From contig NW_004086420.1 of NCBI RefSeq assembly GCF_000220395.1, positions 22,090 to 86,089 on the forward strand: a DNA stretch of 64,000 bases, written 5' to 3'. This DNA comes from Ichthyophthirius multifiliis (lineage: Eukaryota > Ciliophora > Oligohymenophorea > Hymenostomatida). Both the position numbers and the translations under genes were made by a program. The notes below the pieces were generated by a model. It did not search any database. It saw nothing but the letters and a program-made list of their open reading frames with translations, and was not told the DNA's origin. Positions 63,290-64,000 of the stretch are shown here, piece after piece; the first letter of the stretch is position 1; each line of letters opens with the position of its first letter.

Positions 63290-64000
63290 TATTTAATATT
63301 TATTTTATATTTTTAAAATATATTATATAATCAATCAGCAAAAAATTAATTATTATATATTTTGATTAAATTTTCAATTATAATAAAATAAATATATCAA
63401 TATGATTAAAAATATGTAAAATTATTATTATATAAAAATTTTATATTTAAAATAATTATTATTGATTTTATTATATAATATTTTAATTTATAAAATGGTT
63501 TAAATTACAAAATTAATATCTATTATTTAATATTTATTATATTTTTAAAATAATTATCTAATTAATGATAAAAATTATAATAAATTTTAGAAAACATCAA
63601 TACTTTAAAAATAAATTTCTATTAAAATAAATTATATAAATTATATGTATCAAGTATAGTAAAATTATATTTAATAATAATTTTATCTTTTTTATAAATT
63701 TATATTTTTTATATATATTATACATATATATTATATATAATATATATATATATTATTTTTAATTAATTTTATATATTATAAATATTTTTATTTTTATTTA
63801 TAATTATATATTAATTTATTAGTTTATTTAATATATTTTTTTTTATTTATATTTATTAATCAACCTTATTATTTTAAAATATACTTTTTAATATCTCTAT
63901 ACATCTATTTATTTTTAAATTTTATTTATTTCTTAAATTAATATTTCTTTATATAATTTACAAATTTTTTAAAAATATATAAAAGATTATAATTAATTAT
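63166..64000. other. AT-rich spacer at right edge
   Basis: About 830 bases of A/T, with a 27-nt poly-T (63264-63290) and TA runs. No coding signal in either strand. Confidence 0.6.
63264..63290. repeat. Poly-T run of 27
   Basis: Uninterrupted thymidine homopolymer, the longest in the window, in the right-hand spacer. Confidence 0.95.

Noticed and set aside
1-64000. tRNA, rRNA and telomeric repeats
   Set aside because: No GC-containing cloverleaf with a TTCRA loop, no rRNA-like block and no G4T2/C4A2 repeats were found by eye; the window edges lie inside a gene or spacer.
1-64000. Bacterial-style ribosome binding sites, operons and rho-independent terminators
   Set aside because: The sequence is eukaryotic with introns; poly-A and poly-T runs are spread through spacers and introns and carry no terminator meaning.

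Overview
The window reads as macronuclear DNA of a hymenostome ciliate. It is roughly 85% A+T. Conserved proteins (RFC1, the beta subunit of mitochondrial processing peptidase, LMBRD1, WDR7 and others) run open for kilobases only if TAA and TAG are read as glutamine and TGA is the sole stop. Introns are short (about 40-100 nt), GT...AG, and often mostly TA repeats. Extreme AT bias, this code and this intron style fit Ichthyophthirius multifiliis or a close relative best, but no species marker is visible. All gene models here were read by hand in that code; standard-code ORFs are misleading throughout.

Layout, left to right: two-pore cation channel (minus, cut by the left edge; <1-3510); WDR7/rabconnectin-3 beta (plus, 4386-9170); PEX11 (minus, 10010-10980); a very large RCC1-propeller plus RasGAP/IQGAP-like protein (minus, 11222-19661); a protein with an HU-like CCDC81 domain followed by many EF-hands (plus, 20223-25509); LMBRD1 (plus, 25883-28233); an OSCA/TMEM63-like channel (minus, 28488-31066); mitochondrial processing peptidase beta (minus, 31611-33332); RFC1 (minus, 33573-36654); a Gln/Asn-rich protein (minus, 37233-39229); a nine-TM membrane protein with a beta-rich tail (minus, 39780-43274); a B-box zinc-finger protein with a propeller-like C terminus (plus, 43424-44673); a 2.3 kb gene-poor stretch; a VPS37A-like ESCRT-I subunit (minus, 46932-48417); a pseudokinase with a pure-TAA polyglutamine run (minus, about 48609-50598); a gene-poor stretch with a possible decayed membrane protein; a protein with two cyclic-nucleotide-binding domains (minus, 52444-55442); an EF-hand protein (minus, 55669-56878); a broken SAC phosphatase remnant ending in a G-rich island (57355-57810); a coiled-coil protein (plus, 58238-60082); and a secreted or membrane coiled-coil protein (plus, 61996-63165).

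There is no operon structure; genes lie on both strands with AT-rich spacers. Four genes (two-pore channel, WDR7, LMBRD1, VPS37A) belong to endolysosomal biology, probably by chance. The most unusual items are the RCC1-RasGAP fusion, the HU/EF-hand fusion, the large insert inside a cyclic-nucleotide phosphate-binding cassette, glutamine tracts written entirely in reassigned stop codons, and the SAC remnant whose homology stops at a G-rich block where its catalytic loop should start. No tRNA, rRNA, CRISPR array or transposon was recognised.
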